Assembly: GCA_963989245.1 (NCBI GenBank)
Contig: OZ022340.1
Span: 42,119,576-42,183,575 of the forward strand
Length of the DNA: 64,000 bases
Direction of reading: 5' to 3'
Source: Nansenia antarctica
Taxonomy: Eukaryota; Chordata; Actinopteri; Argentiniformes; Microstomatidae
Shown: positions 54,883-64,000 of the stretch, piece after piece
How positions within the stretch are numbered: position 1 is the stretch's first letter
Layout of the letters: each line of letters starts with the position of its first letter
Program-made: the position numbers and the translations under genes
Notes under the pieces: model-generated
Told to the model about the DNA's origin: nothing
The model's input: the letters and a program-made list of their open reading frames with translations, nothing else
Database searches by the model: none

Positions 54883-56013
54883 CGAGGACCCGGCTTGCGG
54901 GGGTGGAGGTGGTTCTGGCGGCGTCTGAATCTCTCCTGACGGAATGAGGGGAGCTTATCCAGATGCGTTCCACACTGGAACTGCTGTTGAGCTCGTGGAG
55001 TCCCTCATTACCTTGACACCTCAGCATCCCCACTAGGTATTGCACCTTGACATACAGATCATCCAAAGCTCGGTTGTCACGAATCGGCGGGAGGGCCTCG
55101 ATGGCAGAGGTCTCTGCCAGGATGAAGTCCCACGGGCGCCCATAGCGGTCATCTAGGGCCTCTATGGATTCAGAGTACGGGGTGTCTGACCAACCATAGG
55201 CTGAGATTAGTGCTCGTGCTCTTGGAACCTTAACGTACTGCAGCAAGATGGCGTACTTGTACTTCTCGTCGTAGGAGTCATTAAGGAGAGAGTCCAAACA
55301 CATGCGCAACTCCAAGTATTGGGCTCTGTCCTCAACCTTTAAGTCAGGAAAGGTGGGTACCTCAATGCGTGGGTATACTGAGGGATAGGTTGGCAGGGCA
55401 GGGGTCACCGGAACCAGGTTACTCTGAGGGTTGATGGTTCGTGGGGGGTGCCGCTGTGCTAACCTGTGCGGGTCCTGACGGACAGTGGGCCACAGGGGCT
55501 GCTGTAGCTGGTGGCTGCTGGATCATAGGGAGAGACGTGAGACTGGTGTCGAGGAGTTCATCTCCTGTGGAGTTGAAGTCAAGACTGAGGAGTGGCAGCG
55601 TTGTTTGCCTTTGCTCCTCCTCCGTGAGCACTTCTAGACAAAGATTCAGTGGTCTAACTCTGTTTTGTTCCTCCCTCCCTCCCTCCTTCCTTCCGCCTGT
55701 TCCTCTTCATCATGCTCCATTTCATTCTGGTTACTTGGGGAATGTTCTCTCGATTCCTGCATGAAGTCCTCCTCGAGGATCGGGCTGAAGAGCGTGGTGT
55801 GAGGTTCTGTAGGGCTGCGCCCATTAACTGTAGAGACTGTCTCGCGGTGCTGTCGTTCTGCCTTGCGAGCTCCAGCATAGCCTGGTTCTGTTGTGCCATA
55901 GCTTGACTCATAGCTTGGACCATAGCTTGGGTCTGCTGCGACGTAGCTTGGGTCTGTATCCACTCTCTCTGTAAGGCATGTTCGGCTTGCTGTGACATGA
56001 CATGGGCTTGCAT
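54788..56013 (-). pseudogene. BEL/Pao gag region
   Basis: 55408-54960 encodes a DUF1759-like Gag: EVPTFPDLKVEDRAQYLELR, KYAILLQYVKVPRARALI and YGRPWDFILAE. 56013-55646 is Gln/Met-rich (TQAMVQAMSQAMAQQNQAML). Frames change near 55640, 55420 and 54940. N-terminal piece 56546-56268 with a Pro-rich run follows the LTR. Confidence 0.75.
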
Positions 56014-56533
56014 CCGCTCTCTCTCTAGGGCAGCCTCATCCTGACGTCGTTCTCTCTCTAGGGCAGCCTCTTCCTGACGTCGCTCTCTCTCTAGCGCAGC
56101 GTCTTCTTGGCGTCTTACTACCTTGAGTAGCCTGGTCTCACTGGTACCTGAGTGGTTTGAGTCTGGGCTGTGAGGTCAGGGTTGAGCTAGGCTGCACTGA
56201 CTATCGTAGTCCTGGTCTTCATCTAAGTCAAATGTAGATAGCCGTCTGGTCAGCCTAGCTACATTGTCTACACTGCGGCTAGTAGGTATATATTGACTCG
56301 GCTACTTGTCATGCGGGGGGCTAAACTAGTAGTACTAGATATGCGCTGCTCCTGTAATCCATAACTAAAGGGGGGTTCAGTTTCATACTCTGCTAGGTAT
56401 CTACGTCTACGAACATCGCGTTTGGGGCGTGCTGGGGGGGGGGGGGGGCTGGGCCTAGGCCTACTATCTGAGTGTCCACCACCACTAGCCATAGTAGCTC
56501 TACTAGATTCTAATCCGTCTCGAAGGACCAAAT

Positions 56534-57568
56534 TGTAGCAGCTCACACTACAATGACTGAATAAAATTAAATTGAAAGGACTGTATAATTATTTTGACTC
56601 TCTACACTAAATATTATGACTGCTAAACCTATAAACTAATTAGAAAGGGAGATGTAAAGCTACCGGCATACCTCTATGTATAATATTATATATGTAATTT
56701 AGATAGGTGGACACTTGGCTAAATAACTGGGGGAGGGACACAGGGATAAAGAAATAACAAACTGTACATTTAATACAACCTAGAATACATAATACACAAA
56801 CATAAATGCAATGTCAGATATCCTAGCTATGGTACCAGGTTGGAGCTCTTGGATGGTGACACGTAGAGGGGAGAGTCCAGTGATGTGGGATGATGGAGGG
56901 GATATGGGGGATAACAGCGACGTTGATGGGGGAACTGTCGCACACAGCTACCCGGAACGCAGGACGGTGGTCTGAGGCAAGTGTATCTCGCCCACTGTCC
57001 CTGGCAATCGGGGTCCCAAGGTCCGCGATACGTTGGTGCGGCTATGGCTAGCTACTGTTGGAAGCTCCGTTAGCAGCTAGCTAGCGCCTCCTCGTCTCTT
57101 CGCTGCACACAAGGCAGCTGACAGTCCAAACTATATTTACGTTTTATAATAACAACGTATAATAACGTTGATTACTATTTCTCAGCTGTATCACTCACAC
57201 TAAACACAACTAAATAATGTACCCCGGCTCTGATCTCCAAACATTCAACTTTCTTCATCTAACAACTCGCTGGTCTCAACTCTCTCCTCAGCTCCTCACA
57301 TACTCCTCGACATATCTAGACACTCGCGCGAGCACACACACATCAAAGAGCTTGCGCGTAGTTCAAAGAAAAGCCGCCAACTGAACTACGGCATCATTAC
57401 TTAGACACACAACATGTGTTTCAGACAAATGGCAAGAAAACAATAAACTAAATCAAAGAGAAGAAAAAAGGGGGAAACCTAGCTGGGCAAGGACATTTCC
57501 TATTAATCATTAATTACTCAAACTGAGCTTAATCTAACTAATCGATGTGCATCTGGACCGTTGTAACA
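56534..57568 (-). repeat. BEL/Pao 5' LTR
   Basis: About 1035 bases, TG..CA ends on the minus strand. Its first 105 bases match the 51853-51968 stub with few changes. CTATG follows on the + side; the matching target duplication is lost on the left. Confidence 0.8.
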
Positions 57569-57599
57569 CTATGTATATCAGGCCATAATTAGGTGACTA

Positions 57600-58790
57600 C
57601 CTTAAAGGCCCATGGTCCTAGGGTACTTCATAATATCATAGCTTAGTATATCATGAATTCAACTTGGACCATATTAGGTGAGTGGTCTACCCCCCATCTG
57701 TCAATCTACAACCTGTCTGTAGATCTACCCTGTGTCTGTCAATCTCACTCCATTTATGGTTATGGGGGTATATCTGTAGATAACAGACTTTTTTTGATGC
57801 CCTTCAGTCCCAGCTGTTTCAGCTCAGACTGGTGATGAATGCAGGGAAGACCAAAGTCATGCATTTTTCCAATAACAAGCGGGTGCCAAGTGCTCTTCCT
57901 GACATTGTATCATGTCAGGGTTCACCTATTGAGCTTGTGCCAAACTACAAATACCTTGGCATTCAACTGGACGACAGCCTCTCTTTTCAACTGCACAGAG
58001 ACAACCTTCTAAAGAAACTGAAATTGAAGCTAAGCTTTTTCTTTAGAAACAAGTATTTCTCAGCTGCTGCAAGAAAACGTCTGGTTGCTGCCACCTTTCT
58101 GCCTCTCTTGGACTACGGTGATGTCTTGTACATGAATGCCTCTGCTACCTCTCTTCAACATCTGGATGCAGTTTACCATGGCGCGTTAAGGTTTATAACA
58201 GGCTGTAAACCCCTTATGCATCACTGTGTGCTATACTCTCTGGTTAACTGGTCATCTCTCTCTATCCACCAAACCCTTCACTGGTATACTTTCATTTACA
58301 AATTCATCCTTGGTCTGCTCCCCTCCTACCTTTCTAACCACCTGTCACGCAAGCAATCCGTCTACGGCCTTCGCACACAGGACATCATCACATACTCCAT
58401 CCCCTTGGTCCGGACCATGAAAGGCAAGAGGGCGTTCTCATTTGCAGCCCCTTCCTCTTGGAATTCTTTACAGCAGAGTCTGAAACTGTCTCATCTGATC
58501 CCACTTTCCAGTTTCAAGCTCTTGCTGAGAGACATACAGTGCGAGTTCTTGCAATTGAGTTGACCCTCCCTTTTGCCCATTGCCGACCCCTCCCTGTCCC
58601 TAGCTCTTTAGCTGTCCAGTTTTAGGTTTTGTAGTTTTAGTTTAGTTTTAGACTATGTAGGCCAGGTTTTGTATTGTATTTGTTTGTGGTGGATGTTGTT
58701 GTTGTATGCCTGTGAACAGGTCACACTTGAAAATGAGCCCTTGGGGCTCAATGTGTTTTTACCTGTATAAATAAAGGTTAAATAAAAAAA
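57600..58790 (+). mobile_element. LINE, 5'-truncated, plus strand
   Basis: Frame 57835-58563 reads NAGKTKVMHFSNNKRVPS, PNYKYLGIQLDDSLSFQLHR, RLVAATFLPLLDYGDVLYMN and AFSFAAPSSWNSLQQSLKL, the C-terminal half of a LINE polymerase, open to its stop. 3' tail CCTGTATAAATAAAGG and AAATAAAAAAAA ends at 58791, nine bases before the next exon. 57569-57640 is unassigned. Confidence 0.87.
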
Positions 58791-58800
58791 AGGATGACAG

Positions 58801-58919
58801 GATGAACTGTGGACAGATGGAGACCATCAGCCCAGAGCCGGCAGCAGCCAATGGCAGCGTGCAGGATGATGCTGTGACCGAGGTCACACCCTTTATCAAC
58901 CAGAATGCAGAAAAGGAAG
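58801..58919 (+). CDS. slc43a3: SLC43A3-like transporter, cytoplasmic-loop exon
   Basis: Reads ETISPEPAAANGSVQDDAV and VTPFINQNAEKE, resembling the central loop of SLC43 carriers. The donor GAAG|GTCTTT is in the right phase to join 59418. The acceptor region is almost pure A from the LINE tail (AAAAAAAAGGATGACAG), with no pyrimidine tract, so normal splicing into this exon is doubtful. No exons for the six N-terminal membrane helices were found upstream. Confidence 0.6.
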
Positions 58920-58959
58920 GTCTTTGGATTTAACTTGATAACTTGGATCATTATTTATT

Positions 58960-59335
58960 GGCAAAGTCACGCAGCTAGCTGTTTACATGTTTTATTTGTT
59001 TACAGTTACAGTTTTATAGTGTCCCCTTTACTGCTCTGTAGGTGACCACCAGGGTCTTAAATCTGATGTGAGCTGCTACTGGGACCCAGTGAAGGGTGCA
59101 AAGCAAGGGGTGACATGGGACAATTTGGGGAGATTGAACACTGAGCTGCTGAGGTCTGATGGCGGAGTGCGGGAGCCCGGCCAGTTTCAGAGTTGTGCTG
59201 CTTGTTTTGAGAGGAATGGGCATATCCTCCTAATGTTGAAGAGGAAGAATCTACAGGAGTGGACCATCACTGTGAAGTTAGCCGCACAGGACAGTTGGTT
59301 ACCCTTTGATTTGACCCTAAGCCACCAGTAAACTT
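58960..59335 (-). repeat. LINE relic in the transporter intron
   Basis: Old copy of the family at 36781-37200: complement reads like GLPHSAIRPQQL, LHWVPVAAHIRFKTLV and YRAVKG, with breaks. Confidence 0.75.
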
Positions 59336-59363
59336 CACCATTCTCATACTGTAGTTCCATAAA

Positions 59364-59365
<2 letters not shown>

Positions 59366-59404
<39 letters not shown>
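59366..59404 (+). repeat. (CT)n microsatellite forming a polypyrimidine tract
   Basis: About 19 CT units directly before the acceptor of the 59418 exon. Confidence 0.9.
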
Positions 59405-59410
<6 letters not shown>

Positions 59411-59417
59411 CTCTCAG

Positions 59418-59561
59418 AGCGTAGTTTCATGGACTGTTTCCTGTCCAAGTTCTTCATGTTTCATATGGTCTGGGTGTCTGTCATGCAGCTGCGACACTAC
59501 CTGTTCATCGGTACACTCAACCCCACCCTACAGCGACTGACCAAGGGCAAAACATCCCTGG
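59418..59561 (+). CDS. slc43a3: SLC43A3-like exon (membrane segment 7)
   Basis: After a (CT)n tract and TTCTCTCAG. Encodes RSFMDCFLSKFFMFHMVW, VSVMQLRHYLFIGTLNPTL and QRLTKGKTSL, close to the QL.HYLFIGTLN signature of SLC43A3 (a purine nucleobase carrier). Donor CTGG|GTAACC, phase 1. 144 bases. Confidence 0.82.
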
Positions 59562-59744
59562 GTAACCACACATGCACAATACACAAACTGACTGTTCTCC
59601 TCTGAGCTGCTGGGTAACATTGTTCAGAGAAGGCCACACATACCTCAGGATCTACCTGTGCCGTATTTAGATTTGCCTTTCTGTGCTATACTCTAGTAGA
59701 GTTTTATTCTCTTTTATCCTCATTGGCTCCGTTTGTCCCTCCAG

Positions 59745-59845
59745 TGAGCACGTGCACCAATGCGTTTGCAGTGACTCAGCTGTGTGGGGTGCTGTGTGCC
59801 CCCTGGAATGGCCTGATCATGGACCGACACAAGGGCAAGCCCAGG
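59745..59845 (+). CDS. slc43a3: SLC43A3-like exon (membrane segment 8)
   Basis: Acceptor CCCTCCAG. Encodes VSTCTNAFAVTQLCGVLCAP and WNGLIMDRHKGKPR; the STYTNAFA and GVLCAPWNGLLMDR blocks are characteristic of SLC43A3. Donor is AGG|GTCTCC (phase 0, fits the next exon) or CCG|GTATGA (better consensus, wrong phase). Confidence 0.82.
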
Positions 59846-59965
59846 GTCTCCGGTATGAACTATCTACTTACAGTACACCCACTAAACCCAACACAACACA
59901 CATCAAAACACCCTTCTAACCATGTTCTGGGGACAGGAAGGAAATGTCCAAGAAGATGTCCTAAC

Positions 59966-60158
<193 letters not shown>

Positions 60159-60333
60159 GAGAGAGCGAGTGGGAGGCAGACCTTGAGGTCCTCGGTGCTC
60201 TCTCTGTCTCTAACGGCGCTGCAGTGCGTCCTGTTCTCCATCTGTACTGCCACGCCCGTCCTCCCTCACCTTCATACTGCAGGTCATCAACCGCTCCTTC
60301 CTCTATGGAGGCAACGCCGCCTTCATCAGCATT
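60159..60333 (+). pseudogene. slc43a3: SLC43A3-like exon with one-base frame break
   Basis: After (TG)n and GCAG the frame reads ERASGRQTLRSSVLSLSLTA and LQCVLFSICTATPVLP; at 60262-60266 one base is missing, and the family sequence resumes one frame over as LTFILQVINRSFLYGGNAA and FISI. A (CA)n tract follows at once. Later exons (the loop and last helices) were not seen before 64000. The gap may be a true mutation or a base-call error. Confidence 0.75.
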
Positions 60334-60336
60334 GTG

Positions 60337-60950
<614 letters not shown>

Positions 60951-61384
60951 TAAAGCTTTATTTATATAGCACCTTTCATACAAGAAATGCAGCTCAAAGT
61001 GCTTTACAACAGGAAAAAGAACATGAATATAAAAACATATATAAAAACATATACAAGCATAGAATGAATATAAAAGCAGGGGAATGCACAATGCACAATC
61101 ACTTCTTTCTCAACTAGTCTTTTTATATGTCAGTCTGTGTACGTGAATATAAAAGGAGGGGAAAACAGTAAAAATAAAAGGTAAAGGAAAATACAATAAA
61201 AATAAATTTAAAGAAGGGCTAGTTGATAAAACATTTAAATTGCAGTAGCTGGCAAATGGGCAGTAGGCAGGCAGGTGCAGATGAGCTAGTTGAAGGCTAT
61301 ATTGAAGAAGTACGTTTGTGGTTTCTTTTAAAAAATATTTAGTGAGCTGGCTTCCCTGATCTCTAAAGGTAATGTGTTCCAAAG

Positions 61385-61388
<4 letters not shown>
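60951..61388 (-). repeat. LINE 3' end, same family as 34113-34790
   Basis: AAGTAAAGCTTTATTTATAT and AGCACCTTTCATACAAGAAA match 34130-34170; GGCTAGTTGATAAAACATTT matches 34702. Interrupted at TTCCAAAGCTTT by the next LINE. Confidence 0.85.
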
Positions 61389-61420
<32 letters not shown>

Positions 61421-61739
61421 CGTTTATTTATATAGCACAAAATGTACAACGACAAGAGCTGCCCAAAGTGCTTAACAGATAAAATATAAAGAGAAAAACA
61501 AGATAAAAGAGATAAAATACTGATTAAAGAACACTGATAAAATAGAAAAACACACTAAAAGCAAGGTGCAGTACAAATAAAAGTGCAAAGAGTGCAGTGT
61601 CGGGAAGGCAGGCTCACCTCAGGTCAAAGGCCAGGGAGAAAAGATGTGTTTTGACTACGGTAGTTTTTTAAAAGCCTCAATGCTCTCGGCGGCTCTGATG
61701 TGGAGGGGGAGACTCTTCCAGAGCCTTGGGGCGGCCTTA

Positions 61740-62714
61740 CGGCCAAGCTCCACCTGCTGCGTTGCGTCAACTCACCATCGGCGTTGCGTCAACTTCCCGT
61801 TGTCCAAGCTCCACCTGCTGCGTTGCGTCAACGTTGCGTCAACGTCAACGTACTACTCTAGCTCCACTGGCATTTTTTGTATACGGGAGTAATTTCACCC
61901 TTGACTGCAATATGTCCACAACAATAACAACATCATACAGAACATTTTCCAATCAGGGTAATATTTTATCTACATATTCCCAAATAGATAGTTGCTAGTT
62001 CAGTAGATGTTCAACTAACTGTCAACAACATTTCAACTAACTAACCACTAATCCTAAACCTTGCCCTAACCTTAAATCTAACCCTATCCTTAACCATAAA
62101 TCTAGTTACATATCAACAGCAACAACTAGTCGCATACAAAAAATAATATTTTTCGACCTCAAGGATCAGCCGTTCGTCGTCCATTCCTGCAACAAGCTTT
62201 CAAGCACCTGTGGTGATTGACAGGTGACTCGCGTGAATAGCAATTCGCAATAGCTGAGTAGTTGGCTACAAGCATTTTCAATCTGGTATTATCTCTATTA
62301 ACCGCTGTGGTGATTTAACAGCTGATAAAAAAATTACAATATATATATCATAATATCAAGTGCACTACAAACAGAGCAAAACTATAAAACAACACCAGAA
62401 AACAACCAATAGGCTATACAATTATAACCAACAACTACAATTGTAAATATACATCTCACGCCCCACGTGGGGCAAATATACAATTGGTCTCATTGTGACG
62501 TCTGCGTCCACCGTCAAAAATCTAACTTTTTTGAATGTCTACTTTGGACGCAGCCATCGGACGCAACGCTGACGCAACGCAACGCTGACGCAACGCAACG
62601 CTGACGCAACGCAGCAGGTGGAGCACCTTTCATTGATTACAATGCATTTGATCCCAATTTCGGACGCAACGCACATTAGACGCAACGCTCGATGGCCATG
62701 GTGGAGCTTGGCCA
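61740..62714. mobile_element. Harbinger-type MITE with GACGCAACGC subrepeats
   Basis: Ends CGGCCAAGCTCCACC and GGTGGAGCTTGGCCA; TTA duplicated (61737-61739, 62715-62717). GCTGACGCAACGCAAC is repeated near 62560-62620 and mirrored GTTGCGTCAAC near 61760-61850. Middle is AT-rich, non-coding. Confidence 0.82.
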
Positions 62715-62988
62715 TTAGAGAAGGCTCTGTCCCCTCTAGTTTTTAATTTAGTCCTGGGGACCTCCAGAAGCAGTTGCTCAGCTGACCTAAGGGCTCTGGA
62801 TGGAGTGTGGTGGCGCAATAGGTCAGCCAAGTACGGGGGTGCCAGCCCGTTCAGTGCTTTAAAAACAATTAAAAGTAATTTAAAATCAATGCGGGAGCGG
62901 ACAGGGAGCCAGTGAAGAGAAGCCAGGATTGGTGTAATATGGTCATGCTTCTTTGTACCGGTGAGTAGTCGAGCTGCAGCATTCTGAA

Positions 62989-63915
62989 CTAGCTGCAGCC
63001 GACGGAGCAGGGACTGGTCGATGCCAACATACGAGTTGCAGTAATCCAGCCGGGTTGTAGGGGCAGCATGTAAAGGAGAAATAGAAGGGGGCCCATTATC
63101 GACCCTTGAGGAACCCCACAGGTGAGAGGGGCCTTAGAGGAGAAAAATTCACCTAGCTGAACGGAGAAACTACGTCCGGACAGGTAGGACTTGAACCAGC
63201 TTAAGGCGACACCAGTGATGCCCACACGTTGTTCTAGACGTGACAGTAGGATCGAATGATGCACTGTGTCGAAGGCGGCTGAGAGATCTAGGAGGACCAA
63301 AATGGCAGGACTGCCAGGGTCGGCTGCTAGGAGCAGATCATTTTGGACTCGCAGGAGAGCTGTTTCAGTGCTATTGCATGGTTTAAAGCCAGACTGACAT
63401 TTCTCGTGGATGTTATGCACAACTAAAAATGCTTGCAACTGAACGTAAACTGCTCGCTCCAGGACTTTGGACAAGAACGATCATTGGGAGATGGGCCTGA
63501 AGTTGGAGAGAATGAGGGGGTCGAGATTTTTCTTTTTAATCAGGGGTTGTACCACAGCGTGTTTGAAGGCAGCTGGGACGCGTCCAGAGCTGAGAGAGGT
63601 ATTGATAAGTAATAGGATAATTGGGCCGACCGACTCAAATACCTCTTTAAGAAGGCGAGAGGGAAGGCTGTCTGAGGGGCAATTTGTACGCCGTAGGTGC
63701 TGGACTAAATTGGAGAGTGGGGAAAGGGATACCAGCTTGAACTGCTTGAAGACAGCAGGTTGGGGGCACTGAGGGGAGGGGGGGGCTGGAGTAGTTAAAA
63801 GGTGAGCTGGAGCAGAAATGTTGTCAATGAAATAAAATGTAAAAGCGTTCACAGAAAGCAGGTGATGGCACAACAGGGGATGTGACAGGGGGGTTGATGA
63901 GAGCATTGAGGACAT
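62989..63915 (-). pseudogene. LINE reverse transcriptase lacking its YADD segment
   Basis: From 63915: CPSDSLPSRLLKEVFESVGP, FKHAVVQPLIKKKNLDPL, SNFRPISQ (break at 63480), SKVLERAVYVQLQAFL, CQSGFKPCNSTETALLRVQN, ILVLLDLSAAFDTVHHSI and CGVPQGSIMGPLLFLLYMLP. The sequence then jumps to GWITATRMLASTSP of the thumb, so the SYADDTQ block and about 80 residues are deleted. Non-functional. Confidence 0.85.
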
Positions 63916-64000
63916 TAAAAAGAACCTGGGGCTTGTGGCTATTGTTAGAGACCAAGTTAGAGATGTGCTCAGTTTTGGCTGTTTTAACAGCTCTTTGATA

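Larger units (their letters stand above)
51853..57568 (-). mobile_element. BEL/Pao LTR retrotransposon, defective
   Basis: 5' LTR at 56534-57568 (minus: TGTTACAACGG...GCTGCTACA). The 3' LTR is cut to 51853-51968 (TGTTACGACGG..). A polypurine tract GGATTAGGGGGCAGC precedes it (51969-51983, minus). After the 5' LTR comes TTTGGTCCTTCGAGACGG, a probable primer-binding site (tRNA not assigned). Gag, protease and the last pol domain remain; reverse transcriptase, RNase H and integrase core are absent. About 5.7 kb. Confidence 0.85.
61389..64000 (-). mobile_element. LINE running off the window end, with deletion and MITE
   Basis: 3' end (GTAA)n at 61389-61421 with TTTATTTATATAGCACAAAA. C-terminal pieces flank the MITE at 61740-62714. 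The reverse transcriptase follows from 62989. The 5' part lies past the window. Confidence 0.85.

Noticed and set aside
55441..55764. Plus-strand ORFs across the BEL gag region
   Set aside because: Shadows of the minus-strand gag and protease frames.

Overview
The window looks like vertebrate, and most likely teleost fish, nuclear DNA. It has intron-split genes with GT/AG junctions, long (CA)n and (CT)n microsatellites, and a mixture of hAT, PIF/Harbinger, Tc1/mariner, L2/CR1-like LINE, tRNA-derived SINE, BEL/Pao and MULE sequences typical of fish genomes. Only two host genes are recognised. All assignments come from reading the sequence; no database search was run.

Layout. 1-4322 is repeat-rich sequence upstream of a Ras gene. 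4323-31800 is one complete H/K/N-Ras-type gene on the + strand: four coding exons (4325-4435, 6035-6213, 30452-30611, 30880-30993), 187 residues, and a tandem polyadenylation signal near 31770. Its G domain is canonical, but the tail is lysine-rich and ends in a CTIL box (Leu-ended), and residue 118 is Ser instead of the usual Cys. Introns 1 and 3 are short (1.6 kb and 0.27 kb). The intron between the second and third coding exons is 24 kb because of stacked transposon insertions. A LINE fragment is split at 6765/29545 by a Harbinger-like element (6769-29541, 3-bp duplication CTG). That element holds a nested hAT block (7098-13614) and a 5'-to-3' inverted LINE (13634 to about 28240), which itself holds a complete Harbinger element, three hAT elements, a MITE and an unidentified insert. 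One nested hAT (22840-26387) keeps an apparently intact four-exon, 631-residue transposase.

31800-42000 holds Tc1 and MITE remnants and a second large LINE (34113-41306, minus strand) carrying an esterase-like ORF1, endonuclease and reverse transcriptase pieces, interrupted by another LINE, a SINE with a 14-bp duplication, and a hAT MITE. 42000-51850 is a complex repeat block: an ATGTTCCCCG minisatellite at three sites, a direct duplication of about 1 kb, two copies of a long-terminal-inverted-repeat element with a telomere-like (CCCTAA)n core, a big inverted repeat built from a LINE, and between its arms a FLYWCH/MULE transposase gene. 51853-57568 is a defective BEL/Pao retrotransposon whose reverse transcriptase to integrase core is missing and replaced by a LINE fragment. 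57600-58790 is another LINE, ending right against the first of four exons of an SLC43A3-like transporter (58801-60333). That transporter fragment shows a one-base frame break, an A-rich acceptor region and no visible N-terminal exons. The last 3.5 kb is LINE and MITE sequence running off the end.

The genes do not form a pathway. The transposons dominate, and the value of the window lies in its readable insertion history (at least seven 8-bp hAT target-site duplications, three 3-bp Harbinger-type duplications and an empty/filled site pair).
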